Below, piece after piece: positions 45,882 to 53,854 of a DNA stretch of 64,000 bases. Source of the stretch: an uncultured Oscillospiraceae bacterium (GTDB lineage Bacteria; Bacillota; Clostridia; Oscillospirales; Oscillospiraceae); contig CAKTTB010000003.1 of NCBI GenBank assembly GCA_934613505.1, positions 62,001 through 126,000 of the forward strand, given 5' to 3'. The translations under genes and the position numbers were made by a program. The notes beneath the pieces were generated by a model that worked only from the letters and a program-made list of their open reading frames with translations, was not told the DNA's origin and did not search any database. The first letter of the stretch is position 1; every line of letters starts with the position of its first letter.

Positions 45882-46757
45882 TCAATAGGGAACTTCCTGA
45901 TTGGCGGGCGTTTCGAGCAGCTCCGGATTTTCCAGCAGCGTCTTGAGCAGCCGGATGGTCTTGGAGTAGTAATAACCGTCGGCCAGACGCTCGTCGATCG
46001 TCAGGCCGAGATCGAGCATCTCGCGCATTTCGATCGTGCCGTCCTCGTGATAGACCGGCCGCTTCGACTTTTCACCGATGATGCAGAATACCGAGCAGGT
46101 ACCCCAGTTGGTCAGGTGATGATAGCCGCAGTTGAGCTTGATGGAGCCGAGGTTCGAGATGACGCAGGTCGTGTAGTACGGATCCGTCTCAATGATGCTG
46201 GCGGGGATCCAGCCGTGGATATCGAGCCGCGTCAGGATCCAGACAAGGAACTTGCCGAGCCAGCGCGGCATGCTGTTGAAGAAGTCCATGTTGCCGCTGG
46301 AGGAGTCGACCTTATTGACGTCCCTGCAGTCCAGGATCTGATGGCGCAGATCTTCGTGAAGCGTCTCGACCGTGGAGTCGTCCTTTGCATGGATGACGGC
46401 CAGACCTTCGGCCGCTTCGTCGGCAAACTGCTTCTTTACGACGAACGACATGGAGACCTCATTGCGCTGATAGAAGTTCTTGTTGGCAATGAAGCGGTTC
46501 ATCTTGGGCCGCAGCGTGATCGTTTTGACAAGACCTGCGACGATCAGGTGGAACATGGTATAGGGAAATTCCTTCTCGTCCACGTTCTTCTTTTTCAGAT
46601 ACGCGTTCATGTTCGTGAGGTCGATGGTTTCGCGGATATACGCCTCATTATCGCAGCGATTCGGGTAGATCAGTGGCGTGATGAAATGCATGCCGTCGAG
46701 ATCGCGCAGCAGGACACCGTCTTTCCGGTCGCCGAAGCGACGCTTCTTCTTTTCCAT
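45882..46757 (-). CDS. E2-like acyltransferase-fold protein with altered catalytic motif
   Basis: A 291-residue protein made only of the CAT/2-oxoacid dehydrogenase E2 catalytic fold, without lipoyl or E1/E3-binding domains. The E2 motif DHRxxDG appears as DERLADG (near residue 254), so the general-base histidine is glutamate. Other family features remain (CVISNLGSIKLNCGYHHLTN). It probably does not catalyse normal acyl transfer; a binding or regulatory role is inferred. No E1 or E3 genes are nearby. Confidence 0.75.
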   Translation of the reverse strand: MEKKKRRFGDRKDGVLLRDLDGMHFITPLIYPNRCDNEAYIRETIDLTNMNAYLKKKNVDEKEFPYTMFHLIVAGLVKTITLRPKMNRFIANKNFYQRNEVSMSFVVKKQFADEAAEGLAVIHAKDDSTVETLHEDLRHQILDCRDVNKVDSSSGNMDFFNSMPRWLGKFLVWILTRLDIHGWIPASIIETDPYYTTCVISNLGSIKLNCGYHHLTNWGTCSVFCIIGEKSKRPVYHEDGTIEMREMLDLGLTIDERLADGYYYSKTIRLLKTLLENPELLETPANQEVPY

Positions 46758-46986
46758 AAAAATAAATCACACACCTTAAATTCGGCCGATCTGGCCGGAA
46801 GAATAGCTATAAGATACCAAATATCGACCGAAAAAGCAACCCTGAACCAGGAAAAGCAGGGGAAATGGTGCGCTTCGGAAACATGTGTTTTTGTGACACG
46901 AACAGGTGACGGGAACGAAAAAATGAATTTGTAAATGCTGCACAAAACTAATGTGCTTTTTCAACAGTTTTTTCATATTTCACTAC

Positions 46987-47015
46987 TTGACATCGCTAAA
47001 GCAGCAGAGTATAAT
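46987..47015 (+). promoter_or_regulatory. Perfect consensus sigma-A promoter
   Basis: TTGACA (46987-46992) and TATAAT (47010-47015) with exactly 17 bases between them. It is the only perfect match of both boxes that I found in the window. It drives the Cys-rich small ORF and possibly the liv genes. Confidence 0.9.
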
Positions 47016-47044
47016 GAGCCCATCATTTCAAGGAGGTGCGCAAG

Positions 47045-47356
47045 ATGATGCAGTTCATGGCAAAGCAGAATACCGCTTGTTCCGATGCGTCTGCCTGCGC
47101 ACCGGCTGCTTGTGCAGCATCTGCATGCACGGCTGATACCGCTGTTATCTGCAAGGACACGGCCATTCTGGCTGTGTCCTTTTTTATTATTGCAACCGTA
47201 GCTGTATCCATTTGCCTTAGCGTCCTGGGCCTTCGCGGCCTGCTGGTACTTCTGGTACTGGCGTGGGGCCTTGTAATTATGGTTCGAATTATTGCGGACA
47301 ACTTCAAAAGCGCAAAAAGCAACGGCGAAATGAATCTTGCTGCGGCGGCCCGATAG
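47045..47356 (+). CDS. Cys-rich small membrane protein or leader peptide (unrecognised)
   Basis: I do not recognise it. From ATG 47045, with a near-ideal SD AAGGAGG at 47030-47036, 103 residues are open. The first 40 are rich in Cys, Ala, Ser and Thr, with five Cys in about 26 residues (ACSDASACAPAACAASAC, then TADTAVIC). The rest is hydrophobic (FFIIATVAVSICLSVLG, LLVLLVLAWGLVIMVRII), like two membrane helices. A strong intrinsic terminator lies inside the frame at codons 37-47, so transcripts may end before the hydrophobic part is made. It may be a small protein, an attenuation leader or a Cys-rich peptide. Confidence 0.55.
   Translation: MMQFMAKQNTACSDASACAPAACAASACTADTAVICKDTAILAVSFFIIATVAVSICLSVLGLRGLLVLLVLAWGLVIMVRIIADNFKSAKSNGEMNLAAAAR
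47154..47185 (+). terminator. Intrinsic terminator inside the Cys-rich ORF
   Basis: AGGACACGGCC/GGCTGTGTCCT, an 11-pair stem (one G-T), loop ATTCT, then five T. It lies about 140 bases after the expected transcription start. Confidence 0.8.
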
Positions 47357-47378
47357 GGCCGGATGACACAGGCATTCG

Positions 47379-47411
47379 AGCGGTTCTGCTTTTTGCAGAG
47401 CCGCTTTTTTG
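47379..47411 (+). terminator. Intrinsic terminator before livJ
   Basis: AGCGGTTCTGC/GCAGAGCCGCT, then six T, 31 bases before the livJ start. It marks the end of the small-ORF transcript or a second attenuation point. Confidence 0.85.
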
Positions 47412-47441
47412 ATTGCATACAGTAAAACAAAAGTGAGGTAA

Positions 47442-48722
47442 ATGAAAATGAAAAAAGCAATGAAACTCTTGAGCCTCGTTCTGGCAGTTGTCATGCTGAT
47501 CGGCTGCCTGTCGGCCTGCGCTTCCAAGACTGCAACTGCGGATACCGCTTCTGACGCTTCGGCAAACACGGACGCAGCTGCTTCTGATGATACCGCTGCT
47601 TCCGATGCGACTGCTTCCTCCGATGGCGGCGAGATCGTGATCGCCCTCATCAGCAACACCACCGGCGACTATGCCCAGTATGGTCAGCCTGTCCGTGACG
47701 GCGCCATGCTCTACATCAACCAGCTGAATGCCAACGGCGGCATCAACGGCAAGCAGGTCAAGGTCCTGGAGTACGATGACAAGGGCGACGGCGTTGAGGC
47801 TGTCAATGCCTACAACCTCGCCTGCGACAACGGCATCACCGCTGTTTTCGGCGCAACGCTGACCGGCCCGACCATCGCGCTGGCTGACGCTACCTATGAA
47901 GACAACATGCCGCAGGTCACTGCTTCTGCAACGGCTGCCGGCGTCACCATGATTGACCCGGACGATGCAAACAGCGAGATCCGCACCAACGTGTTCCGTG
48001 CCTGCTTCATCGACCCGTATCAGGGCGAGAAGATGGCCTCCTATGCTTCTGAAAAGCTCGGTGCCAAGACCGCAGCTGTTTTCTATCAGACTGGCAACGA
48101 CTACTCTGAAGGCCTGATGAACGCATTCGTTGAGAAGGCGAAGGCGCTTGGCATTGAGATTGTTGACTCCGAAGCTTTCGCTGACGGCGACAAGGACTTC
48201 AAGGCCCAGATGACCAACATCGCTGCCAAGGCTCCCGATGTTGTCTTTGCTCCGATCTACTACGCTGAAGCTGGTCTGGCCATCACGGCTGCCCGCGCTG
48301 CCGGCTGCACCGCGACCTTCATGGGCGGCGACGGCTTCGGCTCCGTCAAGAACTACGCTTCCGCGGAAGACCTCGAAGGCTCCGTCTACTGCTCCGGCTA
48401 TGCGCCCGGCACCGATTCCGTCAAGCAGTTCGAAGAGGACTACAAGGCTGCCTACAACGTTGATGAGATCCCCAACATGTTTGCTCCTCTGGCTTATGAC
48501 GCTGCGATGCTGCTCTGTGAAGGTCTGAAGGCTGCCGAAGAGCAGGGTCTGACCGCCGGTACCGACGAGTACAAACAGGCTGTCATCGACGCCATCAAGA
48601 ACATGGACGGCACCGAAGGCATCACTGGCTCCTATGCATTCGATGAGTACAACAACCCCATCAAGCCCGTTGCCATCATTGAGCTGACCGGCGGCGACGA
48701 GGTCTATCAGGAAATGTTCTGA
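47442..48722 (+). CDS. livJ: Branched-chain amino acid ABC transporter, substrate-binding lipoprotein
   Basis: A 426-residue periplasmic-binding-fold type 1 protein. It has a lipoprotein signal (LLSLVLAVVMLIGCLSAC, with lipobox cysteine in LSAC), an Ala/Ser/Asp/Thr-rich linker (residues 30-62), then the ligand domain starting GEIVIALISNTTGDYAQYG. The ligand class is inferred from the family and the livHMGF genes that follow. The ATG at 47442 or the second Met two codons on are possible starts. Confidence 0.94.
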   Translation: MKMKKAMKLLSLVLAVVMLIGCLSACASKTATADTASDASANTDAAASDDTAASDATASSDGGEIVIALISNTTGDYAQYGQPVRDGAMLYINQLNANGGINGKQVKVLEYDDKGDGVEAVNAYNLACDNGITAVFGATLTGPTIALADATYEDNMPQVTASATAAGVTMIDPDDANSEIRTNVFRACFIDPYQGEKMASYASEKLGAKTAAVFYQTGNDYSEGLMNAFVEKAKALGIEIVDSEAFADGDKDFKAQMTNIAAKAPDVVFAPIYYAEAGLAITAARAAGCTATFMGGDGFGSVKNYASAEDLEGSVYCSGYAPGTDSVKQFEEDYKAAYNVDEIPNMFAPLAYDAAMLLCEGLKAAEEQGLTAGTDEYKQAVIDAIKNMDGTEGITGSYAFDEYNNPIKPVAIIELTGGDEVYQEMF

Positions 48723-48738
48723 TTCTGGATTATTTGGA

Positions 48739-48767
48739 TTGCAAAATCCGGAGAAACCCGATATAAT
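48739..48767 (+). promoter_or_regulatory. Promoter of livHMGF
   Basis: TTGCAA (48739-48744) and TATAAT (48762-48767), spaced 17 bases apart, just after livJ. It gives the permease genes their own transcript with a leader of about 170 bases. Confidence 0.8.
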
Positions 48768-48774
48768 ACTTATA

Positions 48775-48943
48775 ATTGTCAATTCCTGTAGGAAATGATA
48801 CCCGACCCGGCAGGTGCAGGCTCGCCTGTGCCTGCCGGGCGGCGGACATCAGATGGCTGCCGCCAACTCCCGGACGTATTTGGCGTTGGCCATCGGGTGT
48901 CTGCATGAATGATTAGATAGAGAAGAGAAAGTGAGGGATTTCT
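48775..48943 (+). promoter_or_regulatory. Structured leader upstream of livH
   Basis: The leader holds CCCGGCAGG...CCTGCCGGG (about 48806-48839), GGCGG...CCGCC (about 48841-48864) and CCCGG...CCGGG-like helices (about 48872-48898). A 19-codon frame at 48853-48912 (MAAANSRTYLALAIGCLHE) crosses the later helices but lacks a good SD. No T-run or known riboswitch motif was seen. Confidence 0.4.
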
Positions 48944-49825
48944 ATGAACCTGTCGCTGCTGCTTTCGCAGCTGTTCAACGGCCTTCAGACAGGCTCGATC
49001 TATGCACTCGTGGCCCTTGGCTACAGCATGGTTTACGGCATCATCCTGCTGCTGAACTTTGCACATGGCGATATCATCATGATCGGCGCGTATGCCGCGT
49101 TCTACGCCATGACGACTTTCCACCTGCATCCGATCGCCTCTGTTATCATCGCAGTCATTGCCAGCACGGTTCTGGGCGTCGTCATTGAAAAGGTTGCCTA
49201 TACGCCGCTGCGCAAGGCGCCCCGCCTCAGCCTTCTGATCACGGCGATTGGCATTTCCTTCCTGTTGGAGAACGGCGCGCAGCTGCTGTTCGGCTCTGAC
49301 ACGAAGAGCATGGATCCGATCGTCCCCGGCAATCTCTCGCTTGGCAGCGTGACCATCAGCAACGCGGCCCTGCTGACGATCATTGTTACGATCATCGCAA
49401 TGGTTGTCCTGACTATTATCGTGCAGAAGACGAAGCTTGGTAAGGCCATGCGCGCCGTCTCTGAGGATATGGGCGCAGCACAGCTCATGGGCATCAGCCT
49501 GAACCGGACGATCTCCTTCACGTTTGCGATCGGTTCCGCGTTGGCCGGTATCGGTTCTGTCCTGTACCTCTGCGCGTACCAGCAGGCTTCGCCCACCATG
49601 GGTTCCATGCTGGGCCTGAAGGCCTTCGTTGCAGCCGTTCTCGGCGGTATCGGCTCGATTCCCGGCGCTATGATCGGCGGCTTCGCCATCGGCCTTCTGG
49701 AAGCGATCGTCTCGGCTGTCGGCCTGTCCGTCTGGAAGGACGGCGTCGTATTCGCGATCCTGATCGTTGTGCTGCTCGTGAAGCCGACTGGCATTCTGGG
49801 CCGCTCGCAGATGGAAAAAGTGTAG
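48944..49825 (+). CDS. livH: Branched-chain amino acid ABC transporter permease LivH
   Basis: A 293-residue permease with about eight helices. The start LLSQLFNGLQTGSIYALVAL and motif LNFAHGDIIMIGAY are typical of LivH. The cytoplasmic coupling loop contains GKAMRAVSEDMGAAQLMGI. The SD is GTGAGGG. It lies 15 bases before livM. Confidence 0.96.
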   Translation: MNLSLLLSQLFNGLQTGSIYALVALGYSMVYGIILLLNFAHGDIIMIGAYAAFYAMTTFHLHPIASVIIAVIASTVLGVVIEKVAYTPLRKAPRLSLLITAIGISFLLENGAQLLFGSDTKSMDPIVPGNLSLGSVTISNAALLTIIVTIIAMVVLTIIVQKTKLGKAMRAVSEDMGAAQLMGISLNRTISFTFAIGSALAGIGSVLYLCAYQQASPTMGSMLGLKAFVAAVLGGIGSIPGAMIGGFAIGLLEAIVSAVGLSVWKDGVVFAILIVVLLVKPTGILGRSQMEKV

Positions 49826-49840
49826 GGGAGGCAGAGAGCA

Positions 49841-50911
49841 ATGAAAAAGAATCAAACTGCGATCCGCATCCCCATGCCGCTGCGGTATCTGATGAACCTT
49901 GTCCTGATCGCCGCGCTGTGGCTCGTACTGTACGTGCTTATTCAGAATGGTACGATCACAAACTATTGGAGCGGCATTCTCATCACGGTCGGCATCAACA
50001 TTATTCTGGCTACATCCCTGAATATTGCGACCGGCTATCTCGGCCAGCTGCCGCTGGGCCACGCGGGCTTTATGGCGGTTGGCGCTTACGCGGGCGGCAT
50101 CTTCATGAAGGCCGTTCCGGTGCAGGCGATGCTCAAGGCCGGTGATACGGCAGGAGCCATCCCATATATCCTGCTGGCACTGCTCATCAGCGCGATCGTC
50201 GCCGGTATTTTCGGCATCATCATCGGCATTCCGGCGCTGCGTCTGCGCGGCGACTATCTGGCGATCATCACGCTGGGCTTCGGCGAGATCATCCGCGTCA
50301 TCCTGACGAACATCGACTCCGTGCTGGGCTTTGATTTTACATACGGTGCAGCCGGTCTGAAGCGTATCCCGAAATACTCCACGTTTACGCTCGTGTTCAT
50401 CTGCGTGGTCGTCTGCTGCTATATCATCCACACGATCATGAAGTCCCGCCATGGCCGCGCAATCCTTTCCATCCGCGAGGATGAGATCGCATCGGAAAGC
50501 GTCGGCATCCAAACGACCTACTATAAGACGTTCGCGTTTGTCGTCTCCGCTATGATGGCCGGTATCGCCGGCTGCCTGTACGCGGGCTATCTTGGATCTT
50601 TGTATCCGTCGACGTTCAAGTTCATGAAGTCCATCGAGATCCTCGTTATGGTGGTTCTGGGCGGCATGGGCTCCATGCTCGGCTCGATCCTCTCAGCGAT
50701 CGTTCTGACGATCCTGCCGGAGCTGCTGCGTTCGTTCTCGGATTACCGCATGGTGGTCTACTCTCTGGCGCTTGTCATCATGATGATCTTCCGTCCGAAG
50801 GGGCTGCTTGGCAGCTATGACTTCTCGCTTTCCCGCAGCCTTGAAAAGTTCCTGAACCGACTGACCGGACGCTCCGGAGAAAAGAAGAAGGAGGCGGCAG
50901 GCAATGAATAA
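49841..50911 (+). CDS. livM: Branched-chain amino acid ABC transporter permease LivM
   Basis: A 356-residue permease with about ten helices. Motifs are SLNIATGYLGQLPLGHAGF, LRGDYLAIITLGFGEIIR and the coupling loop GRAILSIREDEIASESVGI. It pairs with LivH in the membrane. Its end overlaps livG by eight bases. Confidence 0.95.
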   Translation: MKKNQTAIRIPMPLRYLMNLVLIAALWLVLYVLIQNGTITNYWSGILITVGINIILATSLNIATGYLGQLPLGHAGFMAVGAYAGGIFMKAVPVQAMLKAGDTAGAIPYILLALLISAIVAGIFGIIIGIPALRLRGDYLAIITLGFGEIIRVILTNIDSVLGFDFTYGAAGLKRIPKYSTFTLVFICVVVCCYIIHTIMKSRHGRAILSIREDEIASESVGIQTTYYKTFAFVVSAMMAGIAGCLYAGYLGSLYPSTFKFMKSIEILVMVVLGGMGSMLGSILSAIVLTILPELLRSFSDYRMVVYSLALVIMMIFRPKGLLGSYDFSLSRSLEKFLNRLTGRSGEKKKEAAGNE

Positions 50912-51764
50912 CAACGTGAAACGACATAATCCGCAGCCCAAGCTTGTTCCGCAGCCGTATACAAACCTCCTGACCGAGCGCGACAGCGGCAAGCCCCCAA
51001 TCCTGGAGGCGCGTCACCTCGGCATTGACTTCGGCGGTCTGACTGCTGTTGCTGATTTTAACCTCGCCATCGGCCGCACCGAGATCACCGGCTTGATCGG
51101 TCCGAACGGCGCCGGCAAAACGACGATCTTCAACCTTCTGACGAACGTCTATAAGCCGACCCGCGGCTCCATCCTGCTTGACGGCGTTTCCACGGCAGGG
51201 AAGAGCACCATTGAGGTCAACCACATGGGCATCGGCCGTACCTTCCAGAATATCCGCCTGTTCCGGAATCTGACGGTGCTGGACAACGTCCTGATTGGCC
51301 TGAACAGCGAAATGAAATACTCCGCGGTGGACGCGATCCTGCGCCTGCCGGAATACTGGAAGCGGGAGCGTATTGCGAAAGAGCGCGCGATGGAGCTGCT
51401 GAGCATCTTCAACATGGAAGACGTTGCAGATCATCTGGCAGGCTCTCTGCCGTATGGCGCGCAGCGCCGTCTGGAGATCGTCCGCGCGCTTGCGACGAAT
51501 CCCTGCCTGCTGCTGCTCGACGAGCCGGCAGCCGGTATGAACCCGTCCGAGACCAGCGAACTGATGGACAACATCGTCAAGATCCGCGATACCTTCGGCA
51601 TTGCGATCATGCTGATCGAGCATGACATGAACCTTGTCATGGGTATCTGCGAGGGCATCTGCGTTCTGAACTTCGGTAAAATCATCGCAAAGGGTACGCC
51701 CGACGATATTCAGGCAAATCCGGCCGTTATCGAGGCTTACCTCGGCAAGAAGAAGGAGGGCTGA
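50904..51764 (+). CDS. livG: Branched-chain amino acid ABC transporter ATPase LivG
   Basis: A 286-residue ATPase. Walker A is GPNGAGKTTIFN (about residue 67). The signature is degenerate (LPYGAQRRLEIVRAL) in the way typical of LivG. Walker B is LLLLDEPAAGMN, and the H-loop is IEHDM. The first 30 residues are a basic, proline-rich extension (NNNVKRHNPQPKLVPQPYTN). Confidence 0.95.
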   Translation: MNNNVKRHNPQPKLVPQPYTNLLTERDSGKPPILEARHLGIDFGGLTAVADFNLAIGRTEITGLIGPNGAGKTTIFNLLTNVYKPTRGSILLDGVSTAGKSTIEVNHMGIGRTFQNIRLFRNLTVLDNVLIGLNSEMKYSAVDAILRLPEYWKRERIAKERAMELLSIFNMEDVADHLAGSLPYGAQRRLEIVRALATNPCLLLLDEPAAGMNPSETSELMDNIVKIRDTFGIAIMLIEHDMNLVMGICEGICVLNFGKIIAKGTPDDIQANPAVIEAYLGKKKEG

Positions 51765-51767
51765 GAC

Positions 51768-52472
51768 ATGCTGCTTTCCGTCAATGATATTCACGTCTAT
51801 TACGGCGCCATTCACGCAGTCAAGGGTGTCTCCCTCGAGGTCAACGAGGGCGAGATTGTCACGCTGATTGGCGCAAACGGCGCTGGCAAGAGTACTGTTC
51901 TGAACACCATTTCCGGACTGCTCCGCGCCAAGACCGGCACGATCGAGTTTATGGGCGCGCCGATCAACACCGTGGCCCCGAACAAGATCGTTCAGCTGGG
52001 CCTTGCCCAGTGTCCGGAGGGCCGCCGGGTGTTTGCCCATATGACCGTAGAAGAAAATCTGGAGATGGGCGCCTATACGCGGCCCAACAGCTCCATCGAG
52101 GGCAATCTGGAACACGTCTATGAGCTGTTCCCACGTTTGAAGGAGCGCCGCAAGCAGGTCAGCGGCACGCTGTCCGGCGGCGAGCAGCAGATGCTCGCCA
52201 TGGGGCGCGCCATGATGTCGGAACCGAAGCTTCTAATGCTGGACGAGCCGTCCATGGGTCTGGCTCCGATCCTTGTTGAGCAGATCTTTGATATCATCCG
52301 TGAGCTGCACAAGGCCGGCGCAACGATCCTGCTCGTCGAGCAGAACGCGCAGATGGCGCTGCAGGTCGCCACGCGCGCCTACGTTCTGGAAACCGGCAAG
52401 ATCACCGTTTCCGGCTCCGGCAGCGAGCTTCTGGAGAGTGACTCCATCAAGAAAGCATACCTCGGCGGCTGA
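51768..52472 (+). CDS. livF: Branched-chain amino acid ABC transporter ATPase LivF
   Basis: A 234-residue ATPase. Walker A is GANGAGKSTVLN, the signature is LSGGEQQML, Walker B is LLMLDEPSMGLAP, and the H-loop region is LLVEQNAQMAL. It starts four bases after livG and ends at a strong terminator. It completes livJ-HMGF. Confidence 0.96.
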   Translation: MLLSVNDIHVYYGAIHAVKGVSLEVNEGEIVTLIGANGAGKSTVLNTISGLLRAKTGTIEFMGAPINTVAPNKIVQLGLAQCPEGRRVFAHMTVEENLEMGAYTRPNSSIEGNLEHVYELFPRLKERRKQVSGTLSGGEQQMLAMGRAMMSEPKLLMLDEPSMGLAPILVEQIFDIIRELHKAGATILLVEQNAQMALQVATRAYVLETGKITVSGSGSELLESDSIKKAYLGG

Positions 52473-52483
52473 TCGCTTACAGT

Positions 52484-52535
52484 AAAAAAACGCAGGCAGC
52501 GTGCAATTTTCCGGTTGCACGTTGCCTGCGTTTTT
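52484..52535. terminator. Bidirectional terminator
   Basis: AAAAACGCAGGCAGCGTGCAA against TTGCACGTTGCCTGCGTTTTT, about 21 pairs. It ends livF on the plus strand and the xer gene on the minus strand. Confidence 0.92.
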
Positions 52536-52539
52536 ATGC

Positions 52540-53526
52540 TCAAAGCTTCAGTTTGGAGAGGGGATTGGCCTCGGCTGCGATCTTCTTGTCCGTGTTTTCA
52601 ATGTGCGTGTAGATCTGCGTTGTATTGAGATTTTCATGCCCAAGAACCTCCTGCAGCGTCTTGAGGTCGACGCCGTTGGCCAGCATCAGCGTTGCTGCGG
52701 TGTGACGGAGCTTGTGTGCGGAGAATTGTGAAGCGTCAAGTCCGGATTCCAGCAGGTGCTTTTTGACCAGCCGGTGTACTGCCGAGACGCTGATGCGGTT
52801 TTTGTCGCGGGAGCCGAAAAGTGCTCGATTGTCCGTCAGAACAATTTTGTTGCGTTCATCCAGATACCGGTCGATAGCTTTCCGGCAGGAGGAGCCCATG
52901 TAGACGATGCGCTCCTTGTTGCCCTTGCCGACGACGCGGATGCGATCCTCATAGATGTCGGACAGATTCAGACCCACCAGTTCAGAGCGCCGGATGCCGC
53001 AGTTGAGGAACAGCATCAGAATGGCAAAATCCCGGTTTTTGTTCGGTCCGTCCACGGCTTTCAGAAGCGCGGTAGATTCTTCCAGCGTCAGGTATTTCGG
53101 CAGGCTCCGCCGGATCTTGGGGAACTCAATGTCCTTGACCGGATTGTTCGTGATCTGCTTTGTGCTGACGGTCAGATATTTATAGAGCGCCTTGATCGCG
53201 GATAATTTCCGCGCGCGGGAAGCCGAAGCGATCCCGGCGTCGTTCGGACCTTCGCGATTCTGGCGGTCGTTCGCCAGATAAGACAGAAAATCAAAGATCT
53301 CAGAAGACGTGACGGTATTTAATACCGCCGCGTCGATCCATCGGATGTCCAGATCTTCCAACGGCGTCGTATAAGGCATTTCATTGCGCGTCAGCGTCAG
53401 AAAGCGAAAGAACATCCGCAGATCAAGATAATATTCATTCACGGTGCGGCGTGATTGTCCCTTGATGGATTCGTGATACGATAAGAAATCCCGCAGAACC
53501 TGCGGACTGTCAGAATAGCGCTGCAT
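52540..53526 (-). CDS. Tyrosine recombinase (XerC-like)
   Basis: A 328-residue tyrosine recombinase. A SAM-like core-binding domain (residues 1-115, LRDFLSYHESIKGQSRRTVN) is followed by the catalytic domain. Catalytic residues are Arg in CGIRRSELVGL, HxxR in HKLRHTAATLML, His in LGHENLNTTQ and Tyr in IYTHIE. It resembles chromosomal XerC rather than a phage integrase. A second Xer lies at 60514-61395, so the two could form a XerC/XerD pair. ATG 53526 has SD AAGGAG; an upstream open extension is not preceded by an SD. Confidence 0.88.
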   Translation of the reverse strand: MQRYSDSPQVLRDFLSYHESIKGQSRRTVNEYYLDLRMFFRFLTLTRNEMPYTTPLEDLDIRWIDAAVLNTVTSSEIFDFLSYLANDRQNREGPNDAGIASASRARKLSAIKALYKYLTVSTKQITNNPVKDIEFPKIRRSLPKYLTLEESTALLKAVDGPNKNRDFAILMLFLNCGIRRSELVGLNLSDIYEDRIRVVGKGNKERIVYMGSSCRKAIDRYLDERNKIVLTDNRALFGSRDKNRISVSAVHRLVKKHLLESGLDASQFSAHKLRHTAATLMLANGVDLKTLQEVLGHENLNTTQIYTHIENTDKKIAAEANPLSKLKL

Positions 53527-53854
53527 GACCAAAAACTCCTTCCAAAACCTCAGGGCCAGTCCCTGTATGCCTATTCTATCACATTCGCACCTTAAACGCA
53601 ACAAAATCTTTATTTTGTTGCGTTCACAAGGCCCAAAACAAAGCCCCCACTGCACCGGTACGTGACCGCAACAAAAAATCGGTTGTTGTTGCGTTTCGCG
53701 CCCGTGGGGTCGTCGCGGCTTTGCGAGCGGTTTTTCTGCGTGGTTCTGAGCTTCCTTCATCAAATCTTAAGAAGGCCTTCATTGGATGTTTCCACTCATA
53801 AATGCGCTGCCGTGATATACTGAAGGCACACAGAAACTACAAAGGAGAAAAGGT
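53527..53854. other. 328-base divergent gap with repeated CGCAACAA dyads
   Basis: It holds the xer promoter (minus strand, -35 TTGCGT at 53596-53601, -10 TAGAAT at 53573-53578, 17 apart). A perfect 13-base inverted repeat AACGCAACAAAAT/ATTTTGTTGCGTT (53595-53624) overlaps that -35 box, and a second dyad CGCAACAA...TTGTTGCG lies at 53667-53693. The remaining 160 bases precede the glycosyltransferase gene, with no clear promoter beyond TATACT near 53817. I see no gene here. Confidence 0.75.

Noticed and set aside
47023..47460. Minus-strand frame of 145 codons opposite the Cys-rich ORF
   Set aside because: The consensus promoter, SD and terminators all point to the plus strand, and the minus frame has no SD.
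52540..53526. Xer recombinase as an integrase of a mobile element
   Set aside because: No attachment repeats, excisionase or cargo genes; the protein looks like chromosomal XerC, and both flanks are core genes.
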